IMG/VR virus record: IMGVR_UViG_3300035670_000329
Span: 1-48,940 of that record
DNA length: 48,940 nt
Source of the DNA: a virus
Reading direction: 5' to 3' (one strand)
This document shows, in pieces, positions 42,319-47,978 of this stretch (position 1 is the stretch's first letter; every line of letters begins with the position of its first letter). The notes under the pieces are model-generated. The model saw nothing but the letters and a program-made list of their open reading frames with translations. It did not search any database and had not been told where the DNA came from. The translations under genes and the position numbers were made by a program.

Positions 42319-42405
42319 ATGGACAAAATGGATGCGTTTATTTTCGGTTATATGGTCGCCATGCTTATGATAGTTATATCGCTTTGGGCCTTTGGCATGA
42401 TATAA
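42319..42405 (+). CDS. Membrane microprotein candidate (28 aa)
   Basis: MDKMDAFIFGYMVAMLMIVI then SLWAFGMI: two charged residues at the start and then one hydrophobic helix. GGGG lies seven bases before the ATG. It is placed exactly between two terminators. It may be a real membrane peptide, for example a lysis modulator or superinfection factor, expressed by read-through. Short length keeps this uncertain. Confidence 0.45.
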   Translation: MDKMDAFIFGYMVAMLMIVISLWAFGMI

Positions 42406-42425
42406 AAATCAACCCGCTAAATTCC

Positions 42426-42447
42426 AACCCGCTTCGGCGGGTTTTTT
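42426..42447 (+). terminator. Rho-independent terminator
   Basis: AACCCGC-TTCG-GCGGGTT with a UUCG tetraloop and T6 tail, 20 nt after the 28-aa reading frame. Confidence 0.92.
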
Positions 42448-42470
42448 GTTGTCTTTTTTATCGCGGTTAC

Positions 42471-42501
42471 CGTTATGCTGCATGCAGCATAACGCTTTTT
42501 T
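42471..42501 (+). terminator. Perfect 24-bp palindrome with T tract, copy 1
   Basis: Arms CGTTATGCTGCA / TGCAGCATAACG (42471-42494), then C and six T. Can act as a terminator hairpin. Paired with a near-copy at 42605. Confidence 0.65.
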
Positions 42502-42550
42502 CCCAGCTTGTCAACTACCCACCAGAAAAAATTTTCTAGTGATGCCAGTT

Positions 42551-42593
42551 CTCTCTCTGTGCGTGGGTGTGTGCGTGAGTGAGAGTGAGTGAG
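42551..42593. repeat. CT then GT/GA-rich simple sequence
   Basis: A CTCTCTCT run passes into GTGTGTGCGTGAGTGAGAG-type sequence, lying between the two 24-bp palindromes. No gene seen. Confidence 0.7.
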
Positions 42594-42604
42594 GCCGTCG
42601 TTAC

Positions 42605-42635
42605 CGTTAAGCTGCATGCAGCTTAACGCTTTTTT
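42605..42635 (+). terminator. Perfect 24-bp palindrome with T tract, copy 2
   Basis: Arms CGTTAAGCTGCA / TGCAGCTTAACG (42605-42628), then C and six T. It differs from copy 1 by one paired change (T-A to A-T) that keeps the palindrome perfect. Flanks (GTTAC before, TGTCAA after) are also similar. Confidence 0.65.
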
Positions 42636-42650
42636 CCGCGCCTGTCAAGC

Positions 42651-42669
42651 GGTTAAGTCAGACTTAACC
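42651..42669. promoter_or_regulatory. 19-bp palindromic operator candidate, copy 2
   Basis: Perfect GGTTAAGTC-A-GACTTAACC, 15 nt beyond the second 24-bp palindrome's T tract, in non-coding DNA. Confidence 0.85.
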
Positions 42670-42700
42670 GGAAACCAGTTCCGCAGAGGAAACGGGGTGT

Positions 42701-43112
42701 ATTGTGTCACGGCGTGACACAATTGAGCACTTGAAAGCACAATCCTAACTTACTGATTTGCATGGGCTTTTTTCGTTTTTGGCATTCAATTGTTCCGTAT
42801 TGTGTCGTCTGAAAGCACAATCCTAAGTCATTGATTTTAAATGTGAATGTGGCACTTTACCCTATATTGTTCACTAAAACAAAATATATACACAGCTTCC
42901 TTTGAAGTTCTATTAGATTTACATGATAAGCATCTACTAGGAATCTCGATCTCATAGGAAAAGAGGTCTGGCAGGGGGGTGTTTTTCGTGACACAAATGA
43001 ACAAACTGACACGAAATCACCTAACACTATGATTTCAATGCAAATTCAAATTTTCCATTCCCCGACACAATCCGGAACAATACAGAACAATAGGGTTAAG
43101 TCAGACTTAACC
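42701..43112. other. Origin-like / regulatory segment with iterated ATTGTGTC motifs
   Basis: Holds a perfect 23-bp palindrome with arms ATTGTGTCACG / CGTGACACAAT (42701-42723), two copies of TGAAAGCACAATCCTAA (42732-42748 and 42810-42826), and a long-distance inverted repeat of 18/20 matches (42788-42807 with 43063-43082). Between them lies an A/T-rich core (about 42865-42960), and operator copy 3 closes the segment. No gene is seen. Iterated motifs plus an A/T-rich core suggest a replication origin or a second regulator's sites; both are inference. Confidence 0.45.
43094..43112. promoter_or_regulatory. 19-bp palindromic operator candidate, copy 3
   Basis: Perfect GGTTAAGTC-A-GACTTAACC, 50 nt upstream of the -35 box of promoter P2. 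Confidence 0.85.
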
Positions 43113-43162
43113 AGCAACATATTGCACAGTGCATATGACATCCCAAAATAAAACGCAACCTA

Positions 43163-43191
43163 TTGACATTAAGATAAACCTATGAGATAAT
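43163..43191 (+). promoter_or_regulatory. Promoter P2
   Basis: TTGACA, 17-nt spacer TTAAGATAAACCTATGA, GATAAT. Near-consensus; shares ATAAACCTATGAGA with P1. The expected start near 43198 would give an mRNA leader of about 520 nt before the first gene at 43717. Operator copies flank it at 43094 and 43280. Confidence 0.8.
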
Positions 43192-43279
43192 AGGGGTTAA
43201 CTGGGAATACGTTCTCAGTCGGCAACGCATTTGCCATCGTTCCTTAACAACTTGCACGAAATGCCGATTGTGGGTGCTT

Positions 43280-43298
43280 GGTTAAGTCTGACTTAACC
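43280..43298. promoter_or_regulatory. 19-bp palindromic operator candidate, copy 4
   Basis: Perfect GGTTAAGTC-T-GACTTAACC, about 80 nt downstream of the expected P2 start site. Confidence 0.85.
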
Positions 43299-43607
43299 GC
43301 TAGTGCCTACACGGTGCAGAGTAGGCGTAAGGATGTGCATGGTGCATAGAACGCATCGAGACTATCTGTGGTTTGCTTCGGCTTGTACGTTATGCGTACA
43401 CAGCATTTAGTCTGGTTGATTCTCCCTCCCATGTCGCTACCCTAGCAGTACCTCTGCGGTGTTTCATTACACGCTCGTGCGTGTACGCGTTTGTTTTGTT
43501 TAGTTTGCGCGTATGTGTATGAGATATGCCACGTTTGATGATTCACCCTATCCCGAACCCCAAACAGGACTGCAATAAATGAGCAGAGGGATCACTGCGT
43601 ATGCAGT

Positions 43608-43670
43608 GGATAGGATGTGCGGTGCATTGCCGGTTAAGTCCGACTTAACCAAACCCAGAACATCCTATCC
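43608..43670. promoter_or_regulatory. Operator candidate copy 5 nested in an 11-bp inverted repeat
   Basis: Perfect GGTTAAGTC-C-GACTTAACC at 43632-43650, enclosed by GGATAGGATGT (43608-43618) and ACATCCTATCC (43660-43670). The two centres are within 2 nt of each other. Confidence 0.8.
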
Positions 43671-43716
43671 GGTGCATATGCACTATGACGTAGAAACAAC
43701 TTACCAGGAGAGTGAT

Positions 43717-43926
43717 ATGACAACTAAGCAAACACAACCACAAACATTATCCGAGCAACTCAAGACGCTCAAACCTCACGTCCGCACAGTGCCAAAGATC
43801 GAGGTGCGGAGAGTCACAAGCCGTGTATTCGGTGGCTATAACTATGAGGTGCAGTACGTCAAGCCCACGTGGGAAACGCTCAGTAAGACCGAGCAGGCTA
43901 AGTTATTCGATATGTTTGTTGTGTGA
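43717..43926 (+). CDS. Small early protein of unknown function (69 aa)
   Basis: The start is set at 43717 (MTTKQTQPQTLSEQLKTLKP) because CAGGAGAGTGAT precedes it, a leader box repeated before several genes in this block. Basic centre (KIEVRRVTSRVFGGYNYEVQ) followed by a helical WETLSKTEQAKLFDMF. Not recognised. First gene of the rightward cluster behind promoter P2. Confidence 0.75.
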   Translation: MTTKQTQPQTLSEQLKTLKPHVRTVPKIEVRRVTSRVFGGYNYEVQYVKPTWETLSKTEQAKLFDMFVV

Positions 43927-43939
43927 ACAGGAGATTTAT

Positions 43940-44152
43940 ATGATTCGATACATGCACTGCCGCGACTGCGGTGCCGATCTGGTTGACCCACTGGATACGC
44001 TTAATGGGTTTTGTTGGGACTGCCGTGAGATCAACAGCATCGAAGCGCGGAAACACTGGACAGTAGTGCCGATGCACAAGAGTAACTATTTCTTGTGCGT
44101 GGACAAGAACGACCTCAAAGGGATCAACAACAAGGGAGGGTTAGTGCGATGA
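43940..44152 (+). CDS. Zinc-ribbon-like small protein (70 aa)
   Basis: The start is set at 43940 with AGGAGA upstream. MIRYMHCRDCGADLVDPLDT and FCWDCREIN give a C-x2-C...C-x2-C zinc knuckle. The C-terminus is basic. May bind nucleic acid or act as a transcription-linked factor. Its stop overlaps the next ATG (ATGA). Confidence 0.75.
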   Translation: MIRYMHCRDCGADLVDPLDTLNGFCWDCREINSIEARKHWTVVPMHKSNYFLCVDKNDLKGINNKGGLVR

Positions 44153-44619
44153 GTGGGAAAGACACAATCATCTGTGACTTAGATGGGACGCTTGCTAATT
44201 GCGAGCACCGAGTGCATCACGTGCGGAGCAAACCCAAAAACTGGGATGCGTTTTACGCAGGAGTGAAGGACGACACCGTTAATCACGCGGTGCATGAGGT
44301 GCTGATTAACATGTGTGGGTGGCGTATGCACCAGGAGTATCGACAAGTCAACGCTATCTTTTGCACAGGTAGACCAGAACGCTGTCGCTCCGACACCGAG
44401 GCGTGGCTGATGGATAACACTGAAGCCCCTTCTGACTTCATTCTACTCATGCGTAAAAACGGAGACTTTCGTGCCGACCACATCGTCAAGCAGGAGATTC
44501 TGGATACGCACATAGACAAGGAGCGTGTGCTCTTTGTGCTCGACGACAGGCAGCAGGTGGTTGATATGTGGAGACGCAACGGGCTTACTTGTTTTCAGAT
44601 AGCCGCAGGTGACTTTTGA
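44149..44619 (+). CDS. HAD-family phosphatase, polynucleotide 3'-phosphatase-like (156 aa)
   Basis: HAD motif I DLDGT (Asp10-Asp12, TIICDLDGTLANCEHRVHHV), motif II FCTGRPERCRSDTEAWL, a lysine-containing RADHIVKQEIL and motif IV VLFVLDDRQQVVDMWRRNGL. This order resembles the 3'-phosphatase half of T4 polynucleotide kinase, without the kinase half. It could repair 3'-phosphate ends of DNA or RNA, including ends made by host nucleases. GGGAGGG precedes the ATG; longer upstream reading is in the previous gene. Confidence 0.85.
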   Translation: MSGKDTIICDLDGTLANCEHRVHHVRSKPKNWDAFYAGVKDDTVNHAVHEVLINMCGWRMHQEYRQVNAIFCTGRPERCRSDTEAWLMDNTEAPSDFILLMRKNGDFRADHIVKQEILDTHIDKERVLFVLDDRQQVVDMWRRNGLTCFQIAAGDF

Positions 44620-44636
44620 GGGTGGCAAAAACCAGC

Positions 44637-44656
44637 GAATGTTCACGAATGTTCAA
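44637..44656. repeat. 10-bp direct repeat
   Basis: GAATGTTCAC immediately followed by GAATGTTCAA, in the short gap after the HAD gene. Could be a protein-binding site for the next gene. Confidence 0.5.
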
Positions 44657-44681
44657 AATTTGCACAAACGGAGTTAAAGCA

Positions 44682-44882
44682 ATGAACAACTATTCAGCAC
44701 ACATACACATGGCACAGGACGGGCAGGAGATCGTGCTGTACTTCAGCAAACTTACTAAACGTCAAGCCAAGACACTTCACAAGATCATGGAGGATAACTA
44801 CAGCCACGTGTACAGCAGTGCAAACCTCATCCGGTACGGATGGGAAGAAGTTAAGTCAGACTTAACCAAGGAGAATGTATGA
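44682..44882 (+). CDS. Small early protein of unknown function (66 aa)
   Basis: The start is set at 44682 (MNNYSAHIHMAQDGQEIVLY) with CGGAG upstream. Short beta-helix-beta pattern (KLTKRQAKTLHKIMEDNYSH). The last codons (EEVKSDLTKENV) run through operator copy 6. Overlaps the next start by 4 nt. Not recognised. Confidence 0.7.
   Translation: MNNYSAHIHMAQDGQEIVLYFSKLTKRQAKTLHKIMEDNYSHVYSSANLIRYGWEEVKSDLTKENV
44849..44867. promoter_or_regulatory. 19-bp palindromic operator candidate, copy 6
   Basis: AGTTAAGTC-A-GACTTAACC, 18/19 to consensus. Lies in the end of the 66-aa gene and 11 nt before the next ATG (44879). Confidence 0.75.
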
Positions 44883-45055
44883 AAACATTTGAAGTGGAGT
44901 TAAGACGTACATCGTACGTGGTCATAACCGTCGAAGCTACATCCGAGGAGGATGCCGAGACCAAAGCATGGAAAGAGTTAGATAACAACTATGAGCATGG
45001 CGATTCCGAAGCCGCTTCGTGGGACGTTGAATCAATCGAGGAGATAAAGGAATGA
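44879..45055 (+). CDS. DpnD/PcfM-like small protein (58 aa)
   Basis: MKTFEVELRRTSYVVITVEA, then EEDAETKAWKELDN, ending SWDVESIEEIKE. The beta-beta-helix-beta pattern with an E-A-x-x-x-E-D-A turn resembles the DpnD/PcfM family of small proteins from phages and conjugative elements. AAGGAGAATGT precedes the ATG, directly after operator copy 6. Overlaps the next gene by ATGA. Confidence 0.75.
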   Translation: MKTFEVELRRTSYVVITVEATSEEDAETKAWKELDNNYEHGDSEAASWDVESIEEIKE

Positions 45056-45438
45056 AAACGAGTGAACTAACAGGAGCTGCCCTTGATTGGGCAGTGGCGC
45101 AATGCGAGGGATACACAGGCTTGCACAAGATTGCAGGACGTAGGCCACACGAGCCGCAACTTGGTATCTGGCCCCCAAGAAAAGAGTACGGGGTGATGGA
45201 CTTGTGGGAACTAAGTTACTCAACCGACTGGGCGCAAGGTGGGCCAATCATTGAGCGGGAGGGCATCACCGTAAGCAAAGAAGCCGGCGGCTGGTCTGCA
45301 TATTTCCGTGAAAACCTCTTTGAAGATGACGGTTCAGAGTTTTGGCGTAATGGCCCAACACCTCTGATCGCAGCCATGCGCTGCTTCGTAGCATCAAAAC
45401 TTGGAGACAACATCGACATACCAGAAGAGCTTGTATGA
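45052..45438 (+). CDS. NinX-like DUF2591 phage protein (128 aa)
   Basis: MKTSELTGAALDWAVAQCEG, STDWAQGGPIIEREGITVSK and GPTPLIAAMRCFVASKLGD are the signature parts of the DUF2591 family (NinX of lambdoid phages). The function is unknown; members usually lie in early regions of Caudoviricetes. Overlaps both neighbours by 4 nt. Confidence 0.9.
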   Translation: MKTSELTGAALDWAVAQCEGYTGLHKIAGRRPHEPQLGIWPPRKEYGVMDLWELSYSTDWAQGGPIIEREGITVSKEAGGWSAYFRENLFEDDGSEFWRNGPTPLIAAMRCFVASKLGDNIDIPEELV

Positions 45439-45614
45439 AACCTGACCCACGATACACCGCACTAAAAATGATAAGTCTCTACGGAGACTTTGCCCCTATC
45501 CATTGCACATACCACTTGAACCTGCACGATAAAGGGCGCATTGGGTATATGTACTGGACGGAGGTGTACCAAGAGATCATTAACGAGTTTATAGGGGAGG
45601 AAGATGAAGGTTAA
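45435..45614 (+). CDS. Small early protein (59 aa)
   Basis: MKPDPRYTALKMISLYGDFA...GYMYWTEVYQEIINEFIGEE. Start overlaps the NinX-like stop as ATGA. Its stop codon lies inside operator copy 7. Predicted helical. Not recognised. Confidence 0.7.
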   Translation: MKPDPRYTALKMISLYGDFAPIHCTYHLNLHDKGRIGYMYWTEVYQEIINEFIGEEDEG

Positions 45615-45831
45615 GTCTGACTTATCCATACTGTTTGGAGCACGTGATCTGCTAGAGGGTTTGCGTCCCGTTGAGGATTTTCCCACGCCATACATAGTGC
45701 TAAAGCTGTCTCTGTTTAAAGCTGGTGTAGCTAGACACACTGAAGAGACTGACAAATATTGGATAGAGATGGCACGCGGTACGTTTGCAGAGATGTGTGC
45801 ATTGAAACAAATACTTTTATCAGGAGAGTGA
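45604..45831 (+). CDS. Small early protein (75 aa)
   Basis: MKVKSDLSILFGARDLLEGL, then YIVLKLSLFKAGVARHTEET. GGGGAGGAAG precedes the ATG. Codons 2-8 are written by operator copy 7. Overlaps the preceding gene by 11 nt. Helical, no family recognised. Confidence 0.7.
   Translation: MKVKSDLSILFGARDLLEGLRPVEDFPTPYIVLKLSLFKAGVARHTEETDKYWIEMARGTFAEMCALKQILLSGE
45609..45627. promoter_or_regulatory. 19-bp palindromic operator candidate, copy 7
   Basis: GGTTAAGTC-T-GACTTATCC, 18/19 to consensus, spanning the stop of one gene and the first codons of the next. Confidence 0.7.
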
Positions 45832-45832
45832 T

Positions 45833-46774
45833 ATGACTTTTAGACACAAGCAAATTGCAACACCATCGACATACTACGGATACTTGAAGGACAAGTACGA
45901 CAACACGGTGCCTATCCGTGGTCGTGCGGTGGATGTGCGTCCCATAGGTGAACGCCGTAAAACTTTGGAACAGATCGTGCGAGTGGTGCGCGATGGCGAG
46001 ATCCTGTACGGTGGTCGTTTCCACGACACTAACGTATTCCTGGTGCGTCCGAACGGCAACGTTATATTTACCATCAATGGGTGGGAGACTTCGACCACAC
46101 GAGACTTTATCTGTGAGCGGTTTCACTTTGCCTATGCCACACTTGGAAATGGCAGGATGTGGGTACAGTTTTTATCTCAGTGGGCAAACGAAGATGTACT
46201 CATTCCGTTACTACGTAGCGGTGAGTTAGAGTTTGTATTAGACGGTGACAAGTATCGTGTGAGCGAGCATGCGTATGTCACACAAGAAGTTCTTGATCGT
46301 AAGAAAACTAAGATAGAACGTGAACGCGTACGTCCGTTCCTGAACTATTGCAAAACCATGCTGAGCCTGAGCGATGGGTTTATTGGGCACGAGACCATCA
46401 AGCCATACCTACGCAGGACTAGAAAAGATATACCGTCATACTTGTTTATAGATAACATGGCGATTGATGGATTGTTTACCTTATTAACATCTTCGTATGT
46501 ACCCGATAACCCAGTAGCGTACGAGAGAACCGTAGAGTTTTTACAGAACGAAGCTAACTGGGATGGTGCCATGTACACCATCATCATCCACGGCAATCGA
46601 TACCACGCCGCAGACCACGTAGTCGATGAAGAAGGGTGGTGTATGAATAACTTTTACGCAAAGTCTGACGTAGTAAGTAAGTGGTTCGACAAAGTGCTAG
46701 CCAAGCAGAAGGTAGTGCAGACCACGCGTAGAGTTGCGTTAGGGACTAGACCTATGAAGAATATAGTGGTATAA
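45833..46774 (+). CDS. Phage protein of unknown function (313 aa)
   Basis: No family recognised. An N-terminal beta-rich domain (about 1-130; EILYGGRFHDTNVFLVRPNG, WETSTTRDFICERFHFAYAT) is followed by a helical domain (about 160-290) with LNYCKTMLSLSDGFIGHETI. The tail is basic. CAGGAGAGTGAT precedes the ATG. Placed directly before the MoxR and VWA genes but separated from them by a candidate promoter and an operator copy, so it may be regulated apart. Confidence 0.7.
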   Translation: MTFRHKQIATPSTYYGYLKDKYDNTVPIRGRAVDVRPIGERRKTLEQIVRVVRDGEILYGGRFHDTNVFLVRPNGNVIFTINGWETSTTRDFICERFHFAYATLGNGRMWVQFLSQWANEDVLIPLLRSGELEFVLDGDKYRVSEHAYVTQEVLDRKKTKIERERVRPFLNYCKTMLSLSDGFIGHETIKPYLRRTRKDIPSYLFIDNMAIDGLFTLLTSSYVPDNPVAYERTVEFLQNEANWDGAMYTIIIHGNRYHAADHVVDEEGWCMNNFYAKSDVVSKWFDKVLAKQKVVQTTRRVALGTRPMKNIVV

Positions 46775-46775
46775 T
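46747..46775 (+). promoter_or_regulatory. Candidate promoter for the MoxR-VWA unit
   Basis: TAGACC, 17-nt spacer, TATAAT. Perfect -10, 4/6 at -35. Overlaps the end of the 313-aa gene. Operator copy 8 begins 30 nt after the -10 box, near the expected start site, a usual repressor position. Confidence 0.5.
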
Positions 46776-46804
46776 GTAGTTGTATTAAATGTAGTGAGTG
46801 AACC

Positions 46805-46823
46805 GGTTAAGTCCGACTTAACC
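46805..46823. promoter_or_regulatory. 19-bp palindromic operator candidate, copy 8
   Basis: Perfect GGTTAAGTC-C-GACTTAACC, 20 nt before the MoxR start and 7 nt before its ribosome-site box. Confidence 0.85.
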
Positions 46824-46843
46824 ATATAAACAGGAGAGTGAAT

Positions 46844-47950
46844 ATGTCAGCAGTTAAATTCAATAGTTCGTTGTCGTTGCGTGAGTTCGCCTTGTCCGTT
46901 GCTACGGTGGGCAGAGATGTGACTATCATCGGTCAGGGTGAGCCTGGGATCGGCAAGTCTAGTGTGCTCAACTCTCTCAGTGCCATGTTGCCTGAGTATG
47001 AGACTGCGTATATCGACTGTACGTTGCTTGACTTGTCCGACTTTGCTTTGCCTTATACCGTAGAAGAAAACGGTGTGCGTGTTACTAAGTTTGCACCGAA
47101 CGCAAGGTTCAAGCTACACACTAACAAGCCTGTGGTTGTGATGCTCGATGAGATCGGCAAGGCGATGAAGTCTGTTAAGAACGTGCTGCTTACGCTCATG
47201 CTTGAGAAGCGGATTGGTTCTGATTACTTGCACAAAGATTCTGTTGTGTGCGGTACGACTAACTTTGCATCCGATGGTGTGGGTGACTTGCTCGAAGCGC
47301 ATGCTCGTAATCGTGCTTGTATCGTATCGGTACGCAAGCCAAACGCAGGCTTTCTTGCTGATGGTGGTGTCGATCCTGACTCGTGGGGTGCCTGGGCATT
47401 GAACAACGACATCGCACCAGAAGTTATTGCATGGATCAAACAGACACCGCATGCACTGGAGAGCTACACCGACCCTGCACAGCGCGAGAATCCGTACATC
47501 TTCGTGCCGACTAGACCGACGACAGCGTTTGTTACTCCACGCTCACTTGCTAAGGCATCCGACATTGCCAAGCGTAGGCATGTGCTAGGTGACGCGGTGA
47601 CACAGACACTATTGGCAGGCACTATCGGTGAGTCTGCGAGTCGTGACATGCAGGCTTTCTTTACGGTGGTGGACAAGCTGCCGACATGGGAGCAGATCAT
47701 CGCTAATCCTACGACAGCCAAGCTGCCTGGGGATCATGACGTTGTGGCTAAGATCTTGGTGGTGTTCAGTGCGCTAACACGTATCGACGAGAAAACTGTT
47801 GATCCGTGGCTTGATTACCTTCAGCGTATGGAGATGGAGATGCAGGCTCTCTTTGCTAAGTCGGGTATGCGGTCAACGGCTAAGCAAGCAATCCTTGCAC
47901 GTAACAACAAGTTCAAAGCATGGGCAGTAAAAAATCAGTGGGCGTTTTGA
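46844..47950 (+). CDS. MoxR-family AAA+ ATPase (368 aa)
   Basis: Start at 46844 after CAGGAGAGTGAAT. Walker A GEPGIGKSS (32-40), Walker B VVVMLDE (97-103) and a sensor-1-like CGTTN (136-140), with a helical lid to the C-terminus. MoxR ATPases act as chaperones that remodel or load metal into a partner, usually a VWA protein encoded next to them, as here. In bacteria such pairs mature enzymes; in phages the target is unknown. Ends 28 nt before the partner's start, with operator copy 9 in between. Confidence 0.9.
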   Translation: MSAVKFNSSLSLREFALSVATVGRDVTIIGQGEPGIGKSSVLNSLSAMLPEYETAYIDCTLLDLSDFALPYTVEENGVRVTKFAPNARFKLHTNKPVVVMLDEIGKAMKSVKNVLLTLMLEKRIGSDYLHKDSVVCGTTNFASDGVGDLLEAHARNRACIVSVRKPNAGFLADGGVDPDSWGAWALNNDIAPEVIAWIKQTPHALESYTDPAQRENPYIFVPTRPTTAFVTPRSLAKASDIAKRRHVLGDAVTQTLLAGTIGESASRDMQAFFTVVDKLPTWEQIIANPTTAKLPGDHDVVAKILVVFSALTRIDEKTVDPWLDYLQRMEMEMQALFAKSGMRSTAKQAILARNNKFKAWAVKNQWAF

Positions 47951-47967
47951 TTAAGTCTGACTTAACC
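47949..47967. promoter_or_regulatory. 19-bp palindromic operator candidate, copy 9
   Basis: GATTAAGTC-T-GACTTAACC, 18/19 to consensus. Overlaps the MoxR stop codon and touches the ribosome site of the VWA gene. Confidence 0.75.
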
Positions 47968-47978
47968 GGAGAGTGAAT

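Larger units (their letters stand above)
43192..43716 (+). other. Long untranslated leader or ncRNA region
   Basis: No credible gene. Contains operator copies 4 and 5, hairpins TGTACG-TTATG-CGTACA (43384-43400) and ACACGC-TCGT-GCGTGT (43469-43484), and an 11-bp inverted repeat around copy 5. An in-frame extension of the next gene back to 43579 exists but has no ribosome site and crosses these elements. It may be a structured leader or contain a small RNA. Confidence 0.5.

Noticed and set aside
43579-43716. N-terminal extension of the 69-aa gene (in-frame from 43579)
   Set aside because: It has no ribosome site and runs through operator copy 5 and its flanking inverted repeat. The CAGGAGAGTGAT box marks the start at 43717.
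41212-43716. tRNA genes in the non-coding regions
   Set aside because: I found no cloverleaf with T-loop (GTTCRA) and matching acceptor stem. The hairpins seen are simple stem-loops.
41575-47967. The spaced palindromes as a CRISPR array
   Set aside because: Spacing is irregular (about 170 to 1200 bp), the intervals hold genes, and no cas gene is present.
46805-47967. Operator palindromes as intercistronic terminators
   Set aside because: No T tract follows them and the single-base centre would force a poor RNA hairpin. A DNA-binding site is more likely.
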